This document shows, one piece after another, positions 40,713 through 50,010 of a stretch of 64,000 nucleotides of DNA. Every line of letters begins with the position of its first letter. The first letter of the stretch is position 1. Both the position numbers and the translations under genes were made by a program. Source of the DNA: Chryseobacterium paridis (lineage in GTDB: Bacteria > Bacteroidota > Bacteroidia > Flavobacteriales > Weeksellaceae); contig NZ_JAENHK010000005.1 of the NCBI RefSeq assembly GCF_016595215.1, positions 142,100-206,099 of the forward strand, written 5' to 3'. Under the pieces are notes generated by a model, which worked only from the letters and a program-made list of their open reading frames with translations, did no database searches and was not told where the DNA came from.

Positions 40713-41651
40713 CTAATAATTCCACATATCATTTTCCATATCTAGAATCTGCGCCTTAATTCTGTCGCTTTCTTCTATCTGCTCATCAGCATTTCTTGGA
40801 ATATAGTCTTTAATAGTACCATCTCCCAGACCGTTTGATGACTTGTAAATTATAGAAGAGAAACGTCTTGCGTTAATGATATCATCAAAAGATAAATCCG
40901 CAGAAGAATTTTTTCTATTATAAACATAGTTATTAGCCAATATATCTCTAGCACTTGGATAGTAAATCCAGAAAAGATCAATAAGCTCGTTAGCACCAGC
41001 TAAAGGTTGTCCATCTGGTCCTGTTCTTCCCTGTACGGCAGGGTCAGGTCCCATAGCAGCAATACCCAAAGGTCTGTATTTCATTTGCCCGTCTCTCTTA
41101 TCGATAAACCACATACCCATAATTTTAAGTACTTTAACTTTATCAGTTGTTGTCTTAAAGATATCTGTATATTCTTTTTTCTCCTGATCAGTTAAGGTTC
41201 TACCAGTATTCAAGATATCAATAGCAGCATCAGAAACTCTAACACTTTCTAATCTCTTTTGAATTCCTTCCGGGCTAAGCTTAGTTACGAAGTTCTCATC
41301 ATCGTATACTTCCTGGATTTTACCTGAAGTGGCAGCATCCAATAATAGCTGATATAAAGATCTTGTTTGTGTAGCAAGTAGACCGTCCGGATTATCATAA
41401 TACAATGGCTGATTAATCTTATCATTCATATCAATGATCTCCCAAACAAACATACTCTTCAGGATATCCTTGTCTTCCACAAAACCATATTCCAAAGGTT
41501 TTACAGTTTTATCAACAATCGTATCACCAACTTTTTGTTTATTTTCAGCTCTCATTTGTCTGAATTCCTCCGGAGAAGAAGCATTCAGAATAGTTTGGGA
41601 AAAAGCAAATCCCGAAACTAATACTAAAAAAGTGCTTATATATTTTTTCAT
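40713..41651 (-). CDS. gldN: Gliding motility / type IX secretion protein GldN
   Basis: 312 residues. A signal peptide (ends FAFSQ) exports it to the periplasm. The PorN/GldN domain includes YGFVEDKDILKSMFVWEIIDMNDKINQPLY and LWFIDKRDGQMKYRPLGI-like sequence around residues 195-215, then DLFWIYYPSARDILANNYVYN. GldN forms, with GldK, the ring at the outer membrane that couples the GldLM motor to substrate export and gliding. It is the last gene of gldKLMN, 23 bases after gldM. The order K-L-M-N is conserved across Bacteroidota. Confidence 0.96.
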   Translation of the reverse strand: MKKYISTFLVLVSGFAFSQTILNASSPEEFRQMRAENKQKVGDTIVDKTVKPLEYGFVEDKDILKSMFVWEIIDMNDKINQPLYYDNPDGLLATQTRSLYQLLLDAATSGKIQEVYDDENFVTKLSPEGIQKRLESVRVSDAAIDILNTGRTLTDQEKKEYTDIFKTTTDKVKVLKIMGMWFIDKRDGQMKYRPLGIAAMGPDPAVQGRTGPDGQPLAGANELIDLFWIYYPSARDILANNYVYNRKNSSADLSFDDIINARRFSSIIYKSSNGLGDGTIKDYIPRNADEQIEESDRIKAQILDMENDMWNY

Positions 41652-41674
41652 AATATTATTTTAACTTATTAAAA

Positions 41675-43267
41675 TTACTGAACATTGATTACAACAGGAG
41701 AAATATTTTTCAATGTCTGATTTCCTAATCCTGTAGCTGTCGCTTTAATATCAAAAACATATACTACATCACCCGTTCTTAGGTTTCTAACCAGTCCTGC
41801 AGCTTCATCAAGGCTATTACCTTTGATTAGTAATGCTGCTTTTCCAGGTACTTTAACCATAAACTGATTAACAGTGAATGAAACCGGGAAATCAAAGTCA
41901 GGTAATGCAGCCTGTACCATTTGATTTGGAATCGAAGTAGCAGGGATGTTTAGTACCGTCTGACCTCTCATTTGACCTTGTGGAGGAGGAACGTTCTTAA
42001 TTCTGTATTCAAATACCTGAGAAACCGTTTTACCATAAGGATCTGTTCCAGATAATGTCATTTTAACAGTAGTACCAGTAGAAGGAGTAACTGTCCATTT
42101 TCCAGGACCATTTCCTTTTACAACAGCACCAGGAGCGGATAATGACAATTTAGAATTATCAGCACCTAAGATTGATCCGGATACAGGATTCTCCAATCCT
42201 CTATACATTACGTTCATCTTATCCGCAGAAAGTAATAATCCTTTTTCAAGTTTTACTTCTCTAGGTCCCGCAATTACATTATATGTATGTGTCCAAGGGA
42301 AACTTTGAGGTTTACCAGACGCATCTGTTAATGTAATAGTACCATTTAATTTATGTTCTCCAATACCTGATCCTGAAATCGGAATAATACCTTTTCCATT
42401 TTCAAGCTTGCTAACTCCAGTAATATTAATCTTATTACTTGTAGAATAAGTTCCAAGCATTACTTTAACCTCCGCTTGTTTTCCAGCCTGAATATCAACT
42501 GGTCCAGAAACGATTGGCTCGTAGCTGCTGAATTTAATACTAGCATCTACTTTCTCTCTTAACAATAATGCCAATGCATCTGACTGTACATTTCTTGCAT
42601 CATTTTGGATAATCTCTATATTAGAAATTGCAGCAATCAAAGGTTGATGATAAAATTTATTCTGCAACCAGGTTTTATCATTAGGAGATTGCCCTTTAGC
42701 GTATTCAGCTATTAAAGATTTATTTGCTCTTTCCACTAAAGCCTGTAACTGAGGATTATTAGCAAAAGTAGCGTTAATGTAGTCTCTAACATCATCAATC
42801 TTCTTCTTTAAATCACCAGCTCCTTTTGAAGGAGAGTTTTCGTCCCCATCTTTAAAGAAATAATGTGTTGTAGCTTCATTATTATTCAGTGCAGAGAAGT
42901 TTTCACTAACATCTGTAAGTTTTCCTGTTTTTGCATCCTTTTCTACAAATTCAGATTCTTTTTTTAATTTGTCTTTGATACCTTCAGCATGAGAAACCAA
43001 TTCATTAATCTTCTGTTTTAAAACTTTATACTGTTCCCAAGGCTGTGCATAAGTATCAGGTACCTGCTGAGCTTTCGCTTCTAAAGTCTTCTCAAAGATA
43101 TCTTCATTTTTTGCTTCAGTAAGCTTTCTAGTTTCTCTTAATGATATTGTAGAGTCATAATAAGATCTGATGATTTCCGCATCAATATTTAGGGCCATCA
43201 TAGCGATGAACACCAAATACATAAGGTTGATCATCTTCTGACGTGGAGTCTGTTTTCCTTGTGCCAT
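41675..43267 (-). CDS. gldM: Gliding motility / type IX secretion protein GldM
   Basis: 530 residues. The N-terminal stretch MAQGKQTPRQKMINLMYLVFIAMMALNIDAEI holds the single transmembrane helix that packs inside the GldL pentamer; the rest is the elongated periplasmic shaft of four domains (a helical first domain to about 220, then Ig-like domains such as KADKMNVMYRGLENPVSGS-like sequence near 350). A GldM dimer turns with proton flow through GldL and drives type IX secretion and gliding. It sits 49 bases after gldL and 23 before gldN. Confidence 0.97.
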   Translation of the reverse strand: MAQGKQTPRQKMINLMYLVFIAMMALNIDAEIIRSYYDSTISLRETRKLTEAKNEDIFEKTLEAKAQQVPDTYAQPWEQYKVLKQKINELVSHAEGIKDKLKKESEFVEKDAKTGKLTDVSENFSALNNNEATTHYFFKDGDENSPSKGAGDLKKKIDDVRDYINATFANNPQLQALVERANKSLIAEYAKGQSPNDKTWLQNKFYHQPLIAAISNIEIIQNDARNVQSDALALLLREKVDASIKFSSYEPIVSGPVDIQAGKQAEVKVMLGTYSTSNKINITGVSKLENGKGIIPISGSGIGEHKLNGTITLTDASGKPQSFPWTHTYNVIAGPREVKLEKGLLLSADKMNVMYRGLENPVSGSILGADNSKLSLSAPGAVVKGNGPGKWTVTPSTGTTVKMTLSGTDPYGKTVSQVFEYRIKNVPPPQGQMRGQTVLNIPATSIPNQMVQAALPDFDFPVSFTVNQFMVKVPGKAALLIKGNSLDEAAGLVRNLRTGDVVYVFDIKATATGLGNQTLKNISPVVINVQ

Positions 43268-43316
43268 TCTTTTTCTTTGTTTGGATTAAAAATTTAATTT
43301 AAAAATGGTTAGGAAA

Positions 43317-44012
43317 TTAAGACTTCATAGCAGTTAACATACCACCATAAACTCTGTTTAAATTATTTAAGTTAGATGTTAAACCTTGTAACTCTTGATT
43401 GAATTTTTCTGAATGTTCAGCAGACTTTTGCATATCTGCAACATATTTATTAGCAAACTCTGATTGTCTTTTACCGTTCTCGATTTGCATTGTATATAAA
43501 GCATTCATACTTTCCATATGCTGAGCAGCAATATTTAACTGATCGTTATATTTGTGAGTAGAAGCAGAAACATCTACAGTCTGATTGATTTGATCAACAG
43601 AACTTGAAAACTTATCAATTCCTGTTCTTAATCTGTCAAATAATTGGACGTCTAATTTAGCATCTTGTAACATCTTATCCAGTTTAGAAGAAAGAGAGTT
43701 TTCTAATTCTGCAAACTGAGCTGCAGCATTATTTCTGGAAGATACATTAGAATGTAAAGGGTTCGGGTTTGCATGCTTATCCAATAATTCTGGATATACA
43801 TTTTCCCATGCATAAGACTCTTCAGATTTTGGAGGGTCGAAAGCGAAAATAATGAAAATAATAGCTTCAGTAATAAGTCCTACAGTAAGAGCAACGTTAC
43901 CACTGATTGGTCCTATGTTAATGTGAGTAATCTTAAGCCAAGCTCCAAGGATTACAATTGCAGCACCGAATGAATAAAAGAAATTCATCCAAGCATCTTT
44001 AGTCTTAAACAT
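43317..44012 (-). CDS. gldL: Gliding motility / type IX secretion protein GldL
   Basis: 231 residues. Two N-terminal transmembrane helices (about 9-28 and 35-58; WMNFFYSFGAAIVILGAWLKITHINIGP precedes the second) carry the proton-pathway part, with the conserved Glu in the second helix (GLITEAIIFIIFAFDPP). A long coiled-coil cytoplasmic part follows. Pentameric GldL is the stator of the GldLM motor in the inner membrane, powered by proton-motive force. It is placed 61 bases after gldK. Confidence 0.97.
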   Translation of the reverse strand: MFKTKDAWMNFFYSFGAAIVILGAWLKITHINIGPISGNVALTVGLITEAIIFIIFAFDPPKSEESYAWENVYPELLDKHANPNPLHSNVSSRNNAAAQFAELENSLSSKLDKMLQDAKLDVQLFDRLRTGIDKFSSSVDQINQTVDVSASTHKYNDQLNIAAQHMESMNALYTMQIENGKRQSEFANKYVADMQKSAEHSEKFNQELQGLTSNLNNLNRVYGGMLTAMKS

Positions 44013-44073
44013 ATAAGTTAGTTTTTTTAATGATTAAAAATAAATTGTATTGAAAAATAGTTTTATAATCTGA

Positions 44074-45492
44074 TTATCTGTTAATTCTTCTTGGCTTAAC
44101 AGCAGCTTCAGGAATGTCCTGTACTGTTCTGAATCCGATATAACTTCTTGCAGAATCTTTTCTTTCCCAATCTCTTGCACCAGTCATAAGCATAGCGCCT
44201 ATATCTTTCCAAGATCCACCTCTCACAGATTTTTTAGAATCTGATTTATCTTTAGTAGAAGGGTTTAAAGTTGAAGAAAATCCGTATGAAGAATTGTTAT
44301 AAGAAGATGCTGTCCATTCAGAAACGTTTCCAGCCATATCAAATAACCCAAATCCATTTTTCTTAAATTTCTTTACTGGAGCTGTATATGTATAAGTACC
44401 TTTTTTATCGTCTTCCATGTAATTACCTCGTTTAGGTTTAAAGTTTGCTAAGTAGCAACCTCTGTCATCCATTAAATATGGACCTCCCCAAGGATATGTC
44501 GCATTTTGCATACCGCCTCTTGCTGCATATTCCCATTCGATTTCTGTAGGTAAACGGAATTGTAATGGTCTTTGTTTTTTTCTTTTCAAGCTTTCGTTGT
44601 AATCCGTTTTCAATTTAGATCTGAAACTACAATACGCTCTTGCCTGATCCCAAGTCACCCCAACAACTGGATAATCTTTATAAGCTTTATGCCAGAAATA
44701 TTGTTCGAATAAAGGCTCATTATATGCAAAGTGAAAGTCTTTCACCCAAACAGTGGTATCAGGATAGATAGCGATGCTCTTACTTTTAAGGTAATTTGCA
44801 CCTCTTTCGTTGTCAGCAATAGCTGCATCCATGTCACCCCACTGATAATTATATTTTAATTTACTAACATCAAGGATTCTTTCATTACCTATTCTTGAAG
44901 AAGCCGGCAAATACAATGATTCTAAAACTTCCGCATATTCTACATCAGGATATTTTGTCGTATTCCAATGTAATGGGATTTTCCAGTCTAATCTTTTACT
45001 TGCGTCATAACTCCCATCATCTCTCCCTCCTTGTCCTTCAAGATACTCTTGATATGGAGTTAAGTTTTCTTCTTTTTTAGCAAGGTATGCATAATCACCT
45101 ATGCTTGCTCCTCTACCTCCGCCATCTCCACCTTCTCCGGCAGCTTCAGCAAGTAGAGTTCTAGCAATAGAATCTCTTACATAATTAATGAATACTCTGT
45201 ATTCTGCATTAGTAGTTTCTGCTTCGTCCATAAAGAATGAAGAAACAGTTACTGTTTTCAGTGTTGATTTTTCAGGAGTATGAGTAATATCCTGATCAGC
45301 TAAACCTGCGATAAATGATCCTGCAGGAATTGCAACCATACCATATGGTCTTTCAGCAACAAATGATTTAGTTTTTTCTCTTGGTATCAACTCTCCTTTT
45401 GTTCCTGGCTTCCCTACAGAAGAGCTACCACCACCTGAACAAGATACCGACGCTACCGACGCAGACAATAATAATAGAAATATCCTTTTCAT
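44074..45492 (-). CDS. gldK: Gliding motility lipoprotein GldK
   Basis: 472 residues. A lipoprotein signal peptide (SVASVSCSGGG, C18) anchors it at the outer membrane. The body is a formylglycine-generating-enzyme-like (sulfatase-modifying factor) domain: MVAIPAGSFIAGLADQD, FFMDEAETTNAEYRVFINYV, LPTEIEWEYAARGGMQNATYPWG and SVRGGSWKDIGAMLMTGARDW. In GldK this fold is structural; it forms the periplasmic ring with GldN. It is the first gene of the gldKLMN cluster. The 107-base gap to glmS may contain its promoter (TATATTTA, one base from consensus). Confidence 0.97.
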   Translation of the reverse strand: MKRIFLLLLSASVASVSCSGGGSSSVGKPGTKGELIPREKTKSFVAERPYGMVAIPAGSFIAGLADQDITHTPEKSTLKTVTVSSFFMDEAETTNAEYRVFINYVRDSIARTLLAEAAGEGGDGGGRGASIGDYAYLAKKEENLTPYQEYLEGQGGRDDGSYDASKRLDWKIPLHWNTTKYPDVEYAEVLESLYLPASSRIGNERILDVSKLKYNYQWGDMDAAIADNERGANYLKSKSIAIYPDTTVWVKDFHFAYNEPLFEQYFWHKAYKDYPVVGVTWDQARAYCSFRSKLKTDYNESLKRKKQRPLQFRLPTEIEWEYAARGGMQNATYPWGGPYLMDDRGCYLANFKPKRGNYMEDDKKGTYTYTAPVKKFKKNGFGLFDMAGNVSEWTASSYNNSSYGFSSTLNPSTKDKSDSKKSVRGGSWKDIGAMLMTGARDWERKDSARSYIGFRTVQDIPEAAVKPRRINR

Positions 45493-45599
45493 GTTAATTT
45501 TTATAATTAAGCCGTAAATATATAATTTTTTTAAGAAACTTTTAAGATTTTTTTTAGAATAACGCGAGAAATCTAAATTTATTTTATTTCCTAGTATTT

Positions 45600-47453
45600 T
45601 TATTCTACAGTTACCGACTTAGCTAGGTTTCTTGGCTGATCTACATTGGCTCCTCTGTATACTGCAATGTAGTAAGCTAAGAGTTGTAAAGGTACGGAAG
45701 CAACGATAGGTGAGAAGCATTCTGAAGTCTCAGGAATCTCAATAACATAGTCCGCCATTTCGCTTACTTGTTGGTCTCCTCTATTAACGACAGCAATCAC
45801 TTTTCCTTTTCTAGCTTTTATTTCCTGAACATTACTTACAATCTTATCATAGTGCCCTTTTTTAGGCGCAATAATAACGATTGGCATATTCTCATCAATT
45901 AAAGCAATTGGTCCGTGTTTCATCTCAGCAGCAGGATATCCTTCTGCATGAATATATGATATTTCTTTTAATTTTAAAGCTCCCTCTAATGCAGCAGGAT
46001 AATTGTATCCTCTTCCTAAATATAAGAAGTTTTGAACTCCGACGAAATCCTTAGCAATATTCTGAACCAATTCATGGGTAGAGCTTAGAACATCTTCAAT
46101 TTTTTTAGGAATTGCATCTAATTCAGCAATAAGACTCATAAAGTCAGCATTCCCAAGGTTACCGTTGTGTTTACCTAACTTAAATGCAATTAAAGTTAAA
46201 ATGGTAAGCTGAGCTGTAAAAGCTTTTGTAGATGCCACCCCAATTTCTGGTCCGGCATGAGTATATGAACCAGCATCTGTAATTCTCGCAATAGATGAAT
46301 CTACTACATTACAGATACCATAGATAAATGCTCCTTTTTCCTTTGCCAATTTTAATGCAGCCATCGTATCAGCAGTTTCTCCAGATTGAGAGATTGCAAT
46401 TACAACATCTTTATCCGTAATAATAGGATTTCTATATCTGAACTCTGATGCATATTCTACTTCAACAGGAATTCTTGCATATTCTTCTATCAGATATTCT
46501 CCAATAAGACCGGCATGCCATGAAGTACCACAAGCAATTATAATGATTCTGTTTGCATTTTTGAATTTCTCAACATGATCCCAGATTCCTGCCATTTTAA
46601 TCACCCCCTCATCTACAAGCAATCTACCTCTCATTGTATCATGAATAGACTTTGGCTGTTCAAAAATCTCTTTAAGCATGAAGTGTTCATAACCACCCTT
46701 TTCAATTTGCTCTAAGCTTAATTTCAGTTTTTGAATTTCTGGCTCTATTTTAGAATTTTCATTGATTGTTCTGATGTCTACTCCTCCTTCTAAAGAAATA
46801 GTAGCCATATGTCCTTCTTCCAGATATATTGCTTCTTTTGTAAATTCTACAAATGGAGAAGCATCAGAAGCAATAAAATATTCTTTTTCACCTATCCCGA
46901 TAGCTAAAGGAGAACCTAATCTTCCAACTACTAAAACTCCAGGATAATCCTCATGCATTACTGTAATAGCGTACGCACCGTATACTTCATTAAGAGCATA
47001 TCTTACAGCTGTTGGAAAATCAATATCAGCATTAATATCCATAAAATACTGAATAAGATTTACCAATACCTCAGTATCTGTTTCAGACTTGAAAGTAAAC
47101 CCTTTTTCAGTAAGCATCTTTTTAATGGTATCATAATTTTCAATGATTCCATTATGGATAATTGCAATTTTGTTGTTATTAGATAAATGTGGGTGTGAAT
47201 TTCTATCGCTTGGAACTCCATGAGTAGCCCAACGCGTATGTCCCATTCCCATTTGTGCAGTACCTTTTAGTTGATTGGAAATATTCACTAGATCATCAAC
47301 CTTCCCCTTTGTTTTTTCAACTTCAAATGAATTGTTTCTATTCTCCAAAACAATTCCAGCACTGTCATACCCTCTGTATTCTAGTCTTCTAAGACCATTA
47401 ATTACGATTTCATAAGCATCTTGAAAGCCTGTATATCCAACTATTCCGCACAT
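45600..47453 (-). CDS. glmS: Glutamine--fructose-6-phosphate aminotransferase GlmS
   Basis: 617 residues, full length. The catalytic nucleophile Cys2 is exposed after Met removal (MCGIVGYTGFQDAYE), then the glutaminase domain (to about 240, with GHTRWATHGVPSDRNSHPH). Two SIS sugar-isomerase domains follow (about 290-610, with CGTSWHAGLIGEYLIEE and SQSGETADTMAALK), ending PRNLAKSVTVE as in all GlmS proteins. It makes glucosamine-6-phosphate for peptidoglycan and LPS. No glmS ribozyme-like structure is evident in the 31-base gap to the upstream DUF4270 gene, with which it is probably co-transcribed. Confidence 0.98.
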   Translation of the reverse strand: MCGIVGYTGFQDAYEIVINGLRRLEYRGYDSAGIVLENRNNSFEVEKTKGKVDDLVNISNQLKGTAQMGMGHTRWATHGVPSDRNSHPHLSNNNKIAIIHNGIIENYDTIKKMLTEKGFTFKSETDTEVLVNLIQYFMDINADIDFPTAVRYALNEVYGAYAITVMHEDYPGVLVVGRLGSPLAIGIGEKEYFIASDASPFVEFTKEAIYLEEGHMATISLEGGVDIRTINENSKIEPEIQKLKLSLEQIEKGGYEHFMLKEIFEQPKSIHDTMRGRLLVDEGVIKMAGIWDHVEKFKNANRIIIIACGTSWHAGLIGEYLIEEYARIPVEVEYASEFRYRNPIITDKDVVIAISQSGETADTMAALKLAKEKGAFIYGICNVVDSSIARITDAGSYTHAGPEIGVASTKAFTAQLTILTLIAFKLGKHNGNLGNADFMSLIAELDAIPKKIEDVLSSTHELVQNIAKDFVGVQNFLYLGRGYNYPAALEGALKLKEISYIHAEGYPAAEMKHGPIALIDENMPIVIIAPKKGHYDKIVSNVQEIKARKGKVIAVVNRGDQQVSEMADYVIEIPETSECFSPIVASVPLQLLAYYIAVYRGANVDQPRNLAKSVTVE

Positions 47454-47484
47454 AATTTATTTTTATTTGGTGTATTTCTTAAGT

Positions 47485-49059
47485 TTATTTTGTCGCGTAA
47501 GTAACTCTTAACCTCGCTCTTTGAGCATTTGTCTTATCAGATCCTACAAAAACGGCTCTTTCCCTAGCATAAGATCTTGATGTAAATCTAGCTCCTGCTA
47601 ATCCTGTATTATCTGAATTGGATAAGAACGCTCCAATATCAATTCTATAATATTTATAGGTATTGTTTGATGCGTAATTATCTGCTGTTCCTTCTACTAA
47701 ATCTTTTACCGATTTCGTAACAATAAAATCATAATAACCAGGATCAGGATTCTTATCTAAATCAAAGGTTTTATAAATTGCATAATTAGGAGAGCCTGCA
47801 AGAGTTAGTACATCACTAGTAAAACCAGTAGTTGTAATTACAGGTTTATCCTTATTTCTATCTTTCTGCAAAAAGGTTAATGCAGTCGGTTTTTTATAGC
47901 TGTTATTCCATGTTGCCTTGTCCGTATATATTCTGATTTTAGCACCTATAATTGCAGCTTTATTTTGTTGATATAAAGTTTTAAGACTATCAATAGTCTC
48001 TTTTGGAATCTTAATCCCAATAGATGGACCACCCATTCCCTGTGCATACAATTTTTTATCTCCAGTCACTCTATTTCCTATCACTCCAGTAGATGCTTCG
48101 GAACCCGTTCTATCATACTCATATTGTCCAATATGAGAATTACCCGCTCCTAAGGCAAATGCATAAGTTGTTTGTGGTCGGGTAGTAGTTCCGTTTTCTA
48201 CTTTATCATTTTTATAATACATGATCAGCTCCATATCATTGGGAGAAAACTGGAACAAGTATCCATCATTTTCCTGTACAGAAACTCTAAGACCTTTAAA
48301 GTGTCTTATAAAGTTAGAAGCATCCATAAGCTCAGGCTTCCCTTTTTTATCTATAATCTTTTCCTGGAACAAATCTTTATTCAATGAAATTCTTATACCA
48401 GGTGTTGTAGTAGTAAATAATGCACTATTATCAGAATCTTTAGTAATAGCTACTGTATTAATTGTCCCTTTAAATTCTTTTGTTCCTAATACAGTTGCAT
48501 TGTAAGCAAAATTAGCATTTGATTTAACACTGTCAGTCGCTGCTCCCAAGAAATCGGTAACTTCATTTACATTGATATGGAATGTTGTTTTAGCCTTACC
48601 ATATTTATTAACAGGATATGTCTTTACTTCTTTTTTCGCTGGTACATTCCCATCAGGATAGACATAATTTTCGTCTGTAGTTGTGGTAAGGGAATCTGAT
48701 GCATAAGTTGGTTTAATAACTAAAACCACTGAATCTACTTTAGCATTAGTTCCAAAATCTGGATTATAAGTAGATAGTCTTAACTGTGTAACATAAGATG
48801 CTTTTTGCATTCCAAACTGCCCTTCCTGAAAAGCACCTAGAACAGCTGACCCTAATTGAGTAGCATCACTTTTGATTGTATCTTTATTATCAATATTGAA
48901 AGCAATTACTTCATAAGCCTTCTCAATACCCTGAGCGGCTCCATCTAAAAATAATTGTTCCCCTAAAGAATCCGGATCTGGTTCACAATTATAAAGTAAT
49001 ACACTGCCGAAAATTGCCAGAGAAAGTATGGCAAAAGTTCTTTTAATAGTACGAGTCAT
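47485..49059 (-). CDS. DUF4270-family lipoprotein
   Basis: 524 residues. A lipoprotein signal peptide (LLYNCEPDPDSLG, C25) precedes a long beta-rich DUF4270 body, with KVDSVVLVIKPTYASDS near the start and YYRIDIGAFLSNSDNTGLAGARF and RARLRVTYATK at the end. The family is conserved in Flavobacteriia, often between the glycogen-synthase-like gene and glmS as here. Its function is not established; the lipid anchor and beta structure suggest an outer-membrane or surface role. It starts 11 bases after the glycogen-synthase-like gene. Confidence 0.9.
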   Translation of the reverse strand: MTRTIKRTFAILSLAIFGSVLLYNCEPDPDSLGEQLFLDGAAQGIEKAYEVIAFNIDNKDTIKSDATQLGSAVLGAFQEGQFGMQKASYVTQLRLSTYNPDFGTNAKVDSVVLVIKPTYASDSLTTTTDENYVYPDGNVPAKKEVKTYPVNKYGKAKTTFHINVNEVTDFLGAATDSVKSNANFAYNATVLGTKEFKGTINTVAITKDSDNSALFTTTTPGIRISLNKDLFQEKIIDKKGKPELMDASNFIRHFKGLRVSVQENDGYLFQFSPNDMELIMYYKNDKVENGTTTRPQTTYAFALGAGNSHIGQYEYDRTGSEASTGVIGNRVTGDKKLYAQGMGGPSIGIKIPKETIDSLKTLYQQNKAAIIGAKIRIYTDKATWNNSYKKPTALTFLQKDRNKDKPVITTTGFTSDVLTLAGSPNYAIYKTFDLDKNPDPGYYDFIVTKSVKDLVEGTADNYASNNTYKYYRIDIGAFLSNSDNTGLAGARFTSRSYARERAVFVGSDKTNAQRARLRVTYATK

Positions 49060-49070
49060 TAAATGTCTTT

Positions 49071-49841
49071 TTAATAAAGTTTGTTTATAGAATCTACATC
49101 TAGATATTCCGATTTGGTGGTCGATGTTTCATTGAAGGCTTTATCTAAATCACCATCCAGGAATTCATCTCCTTTTACAACCCCATCCACATAGTTCATG
49201 CTCTCAATTACAAAACTTTGAAAGCTTGGTTTATCTAACGCTTTTAATCCTGAAATATTATCGAATTCCAATTTCTCTCCTATTTGATCATTGAGAGGCG
49301 CATCTTTCTCATTATAAAGAGAAAGCACAATCTTAGCGTCTTTGAAGTAAGTATCGGATTTGTAATAAGTTTTAAGATAAATAGGAACAAAAGAAGCCAT
49401 CCATCCATTTAAATGAATAATATCAGGAACCCAATTCAGTTTTTTGATGGTTTCTATTACTCCTCTTGCAAAAAATATAGCTCTTTCATCATTATCATCA
49501 AAAGCTGTCCCGTCGTCTTCGAAGTAATACTGCTTTCTTTTGAAATACTCTTCATTATCTATAAAATAGACCTGAAGTCTCTCTCCAGGAAGTGATGCGA
49601 CTTTAATAATTAGAGGCTGATCAAGATCATTAATAATAATATTCATCCCCGAAAGACGGATAACCTCATGAAGTTGGAATTTCCTTTCACTTATTTGTCC
49701 AAATCTTGGCATAAAAACTCTTACATCATTGCCTTCATTGTGCATTTTAAGTGCCATTTTGTTTACCACAGTAGCCATGTTTGTATCTTCTTGATATGGA
49801 TACATTTCTGTAGTAATGTACAGTATTTTTTGATTCGGCAT
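49071..49841 (-). CDS. Half-size glycogen/starch-synthase-like protein (GT5 N-terminal domain only)
   Basis: 256 residues. It matches only the N-terminal Rossmann-like domain of GT5 glycogen synthases: ILYITTEMYPYQEDTNMATVVNKMALKM, DVRVFMPRFGQISERKF, DDNDERAIFFARGVIETI and WVPDIIHLNGWMASFVPIYL. The usual KxGGL ADP-glucose motif of the first loop is missing (EDTNMATVV here), and the whole C-terminal nucleotide-sugar domain is absent, so it is unlikely to be an active synthase. It is the first gene of the DUF4270-glmS run, divergent from panC. A regulatory or structural role tied to sugar metabolism is possible. Confidence 0.85.
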   Translation of the reverse strand: MPNQKILYITTEMYPYQEDTNMATVVNKMALKMHNEGNDVRVFMPRFGQISERKFQLHEVIRLSGMNIIINDLDQPLIIKVASLPGERLQVYFIDNEEYFKRKQYYFEDDGTAFDDNDERAIFFARGVIETIKKLNWVPDIIHLNGWMASFVPIYLKTYYKSDTYFKDAKIVLSLYNEKDAPLNDQIGEKLEFDNISGLKALDKPSFQSFVIESMNYVDGVVKGDEFLDGDLDKAFNETSTTKSEYLDVDSINKLY

Positions 49842-49879
49842 AAATTTCTATCTAATTTTTGTAAAAATGCTTTAATGTG

Positions 49880-49887
49880 CAAAATTA
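49880..49887 (-). promoter_or_regulatory. -7 promoter element of the glycogen-synthase-like/DUF4270/glmS operon
   Basis: TAATTTTG on the minus strand fits TAnnTTTG, 38 bases before the ATG. No TTTG at -33. Confidence 0.5.
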
Positions 49888-49982
49888 CAAAAAAACATCC
49901 AACATTATTTTAATTAACATTTTTTTACGATATTTCCCTTTTTCAAATTATCAAAAACGCAGTTTATTATGTGATATTTTAG

Positions 49983-49990
49983 TATTTTTG
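49983..49990 (+). promoter_or_regulatory. -7 promoter element of panC
   Basis: TATTTTTG fits TAnnTTTG, 20 bases before the chosen panC ATG at 50011. It ends just before an alternative in-frame TTG at 49993, which would then lie upstream of the transcription start, so it supports the start at 50011. Confidence 0.6.
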
Positions 49991-50010
49991 AATTGCTATT
50001 AAAAATAATT

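Noticed and set aside
47454..47484. glmS ribozyme/riboswitch upstream of glmS
   Set aside because: The gap is 31 bases, too short for it, and the ribozyme is not expected in this phylum.
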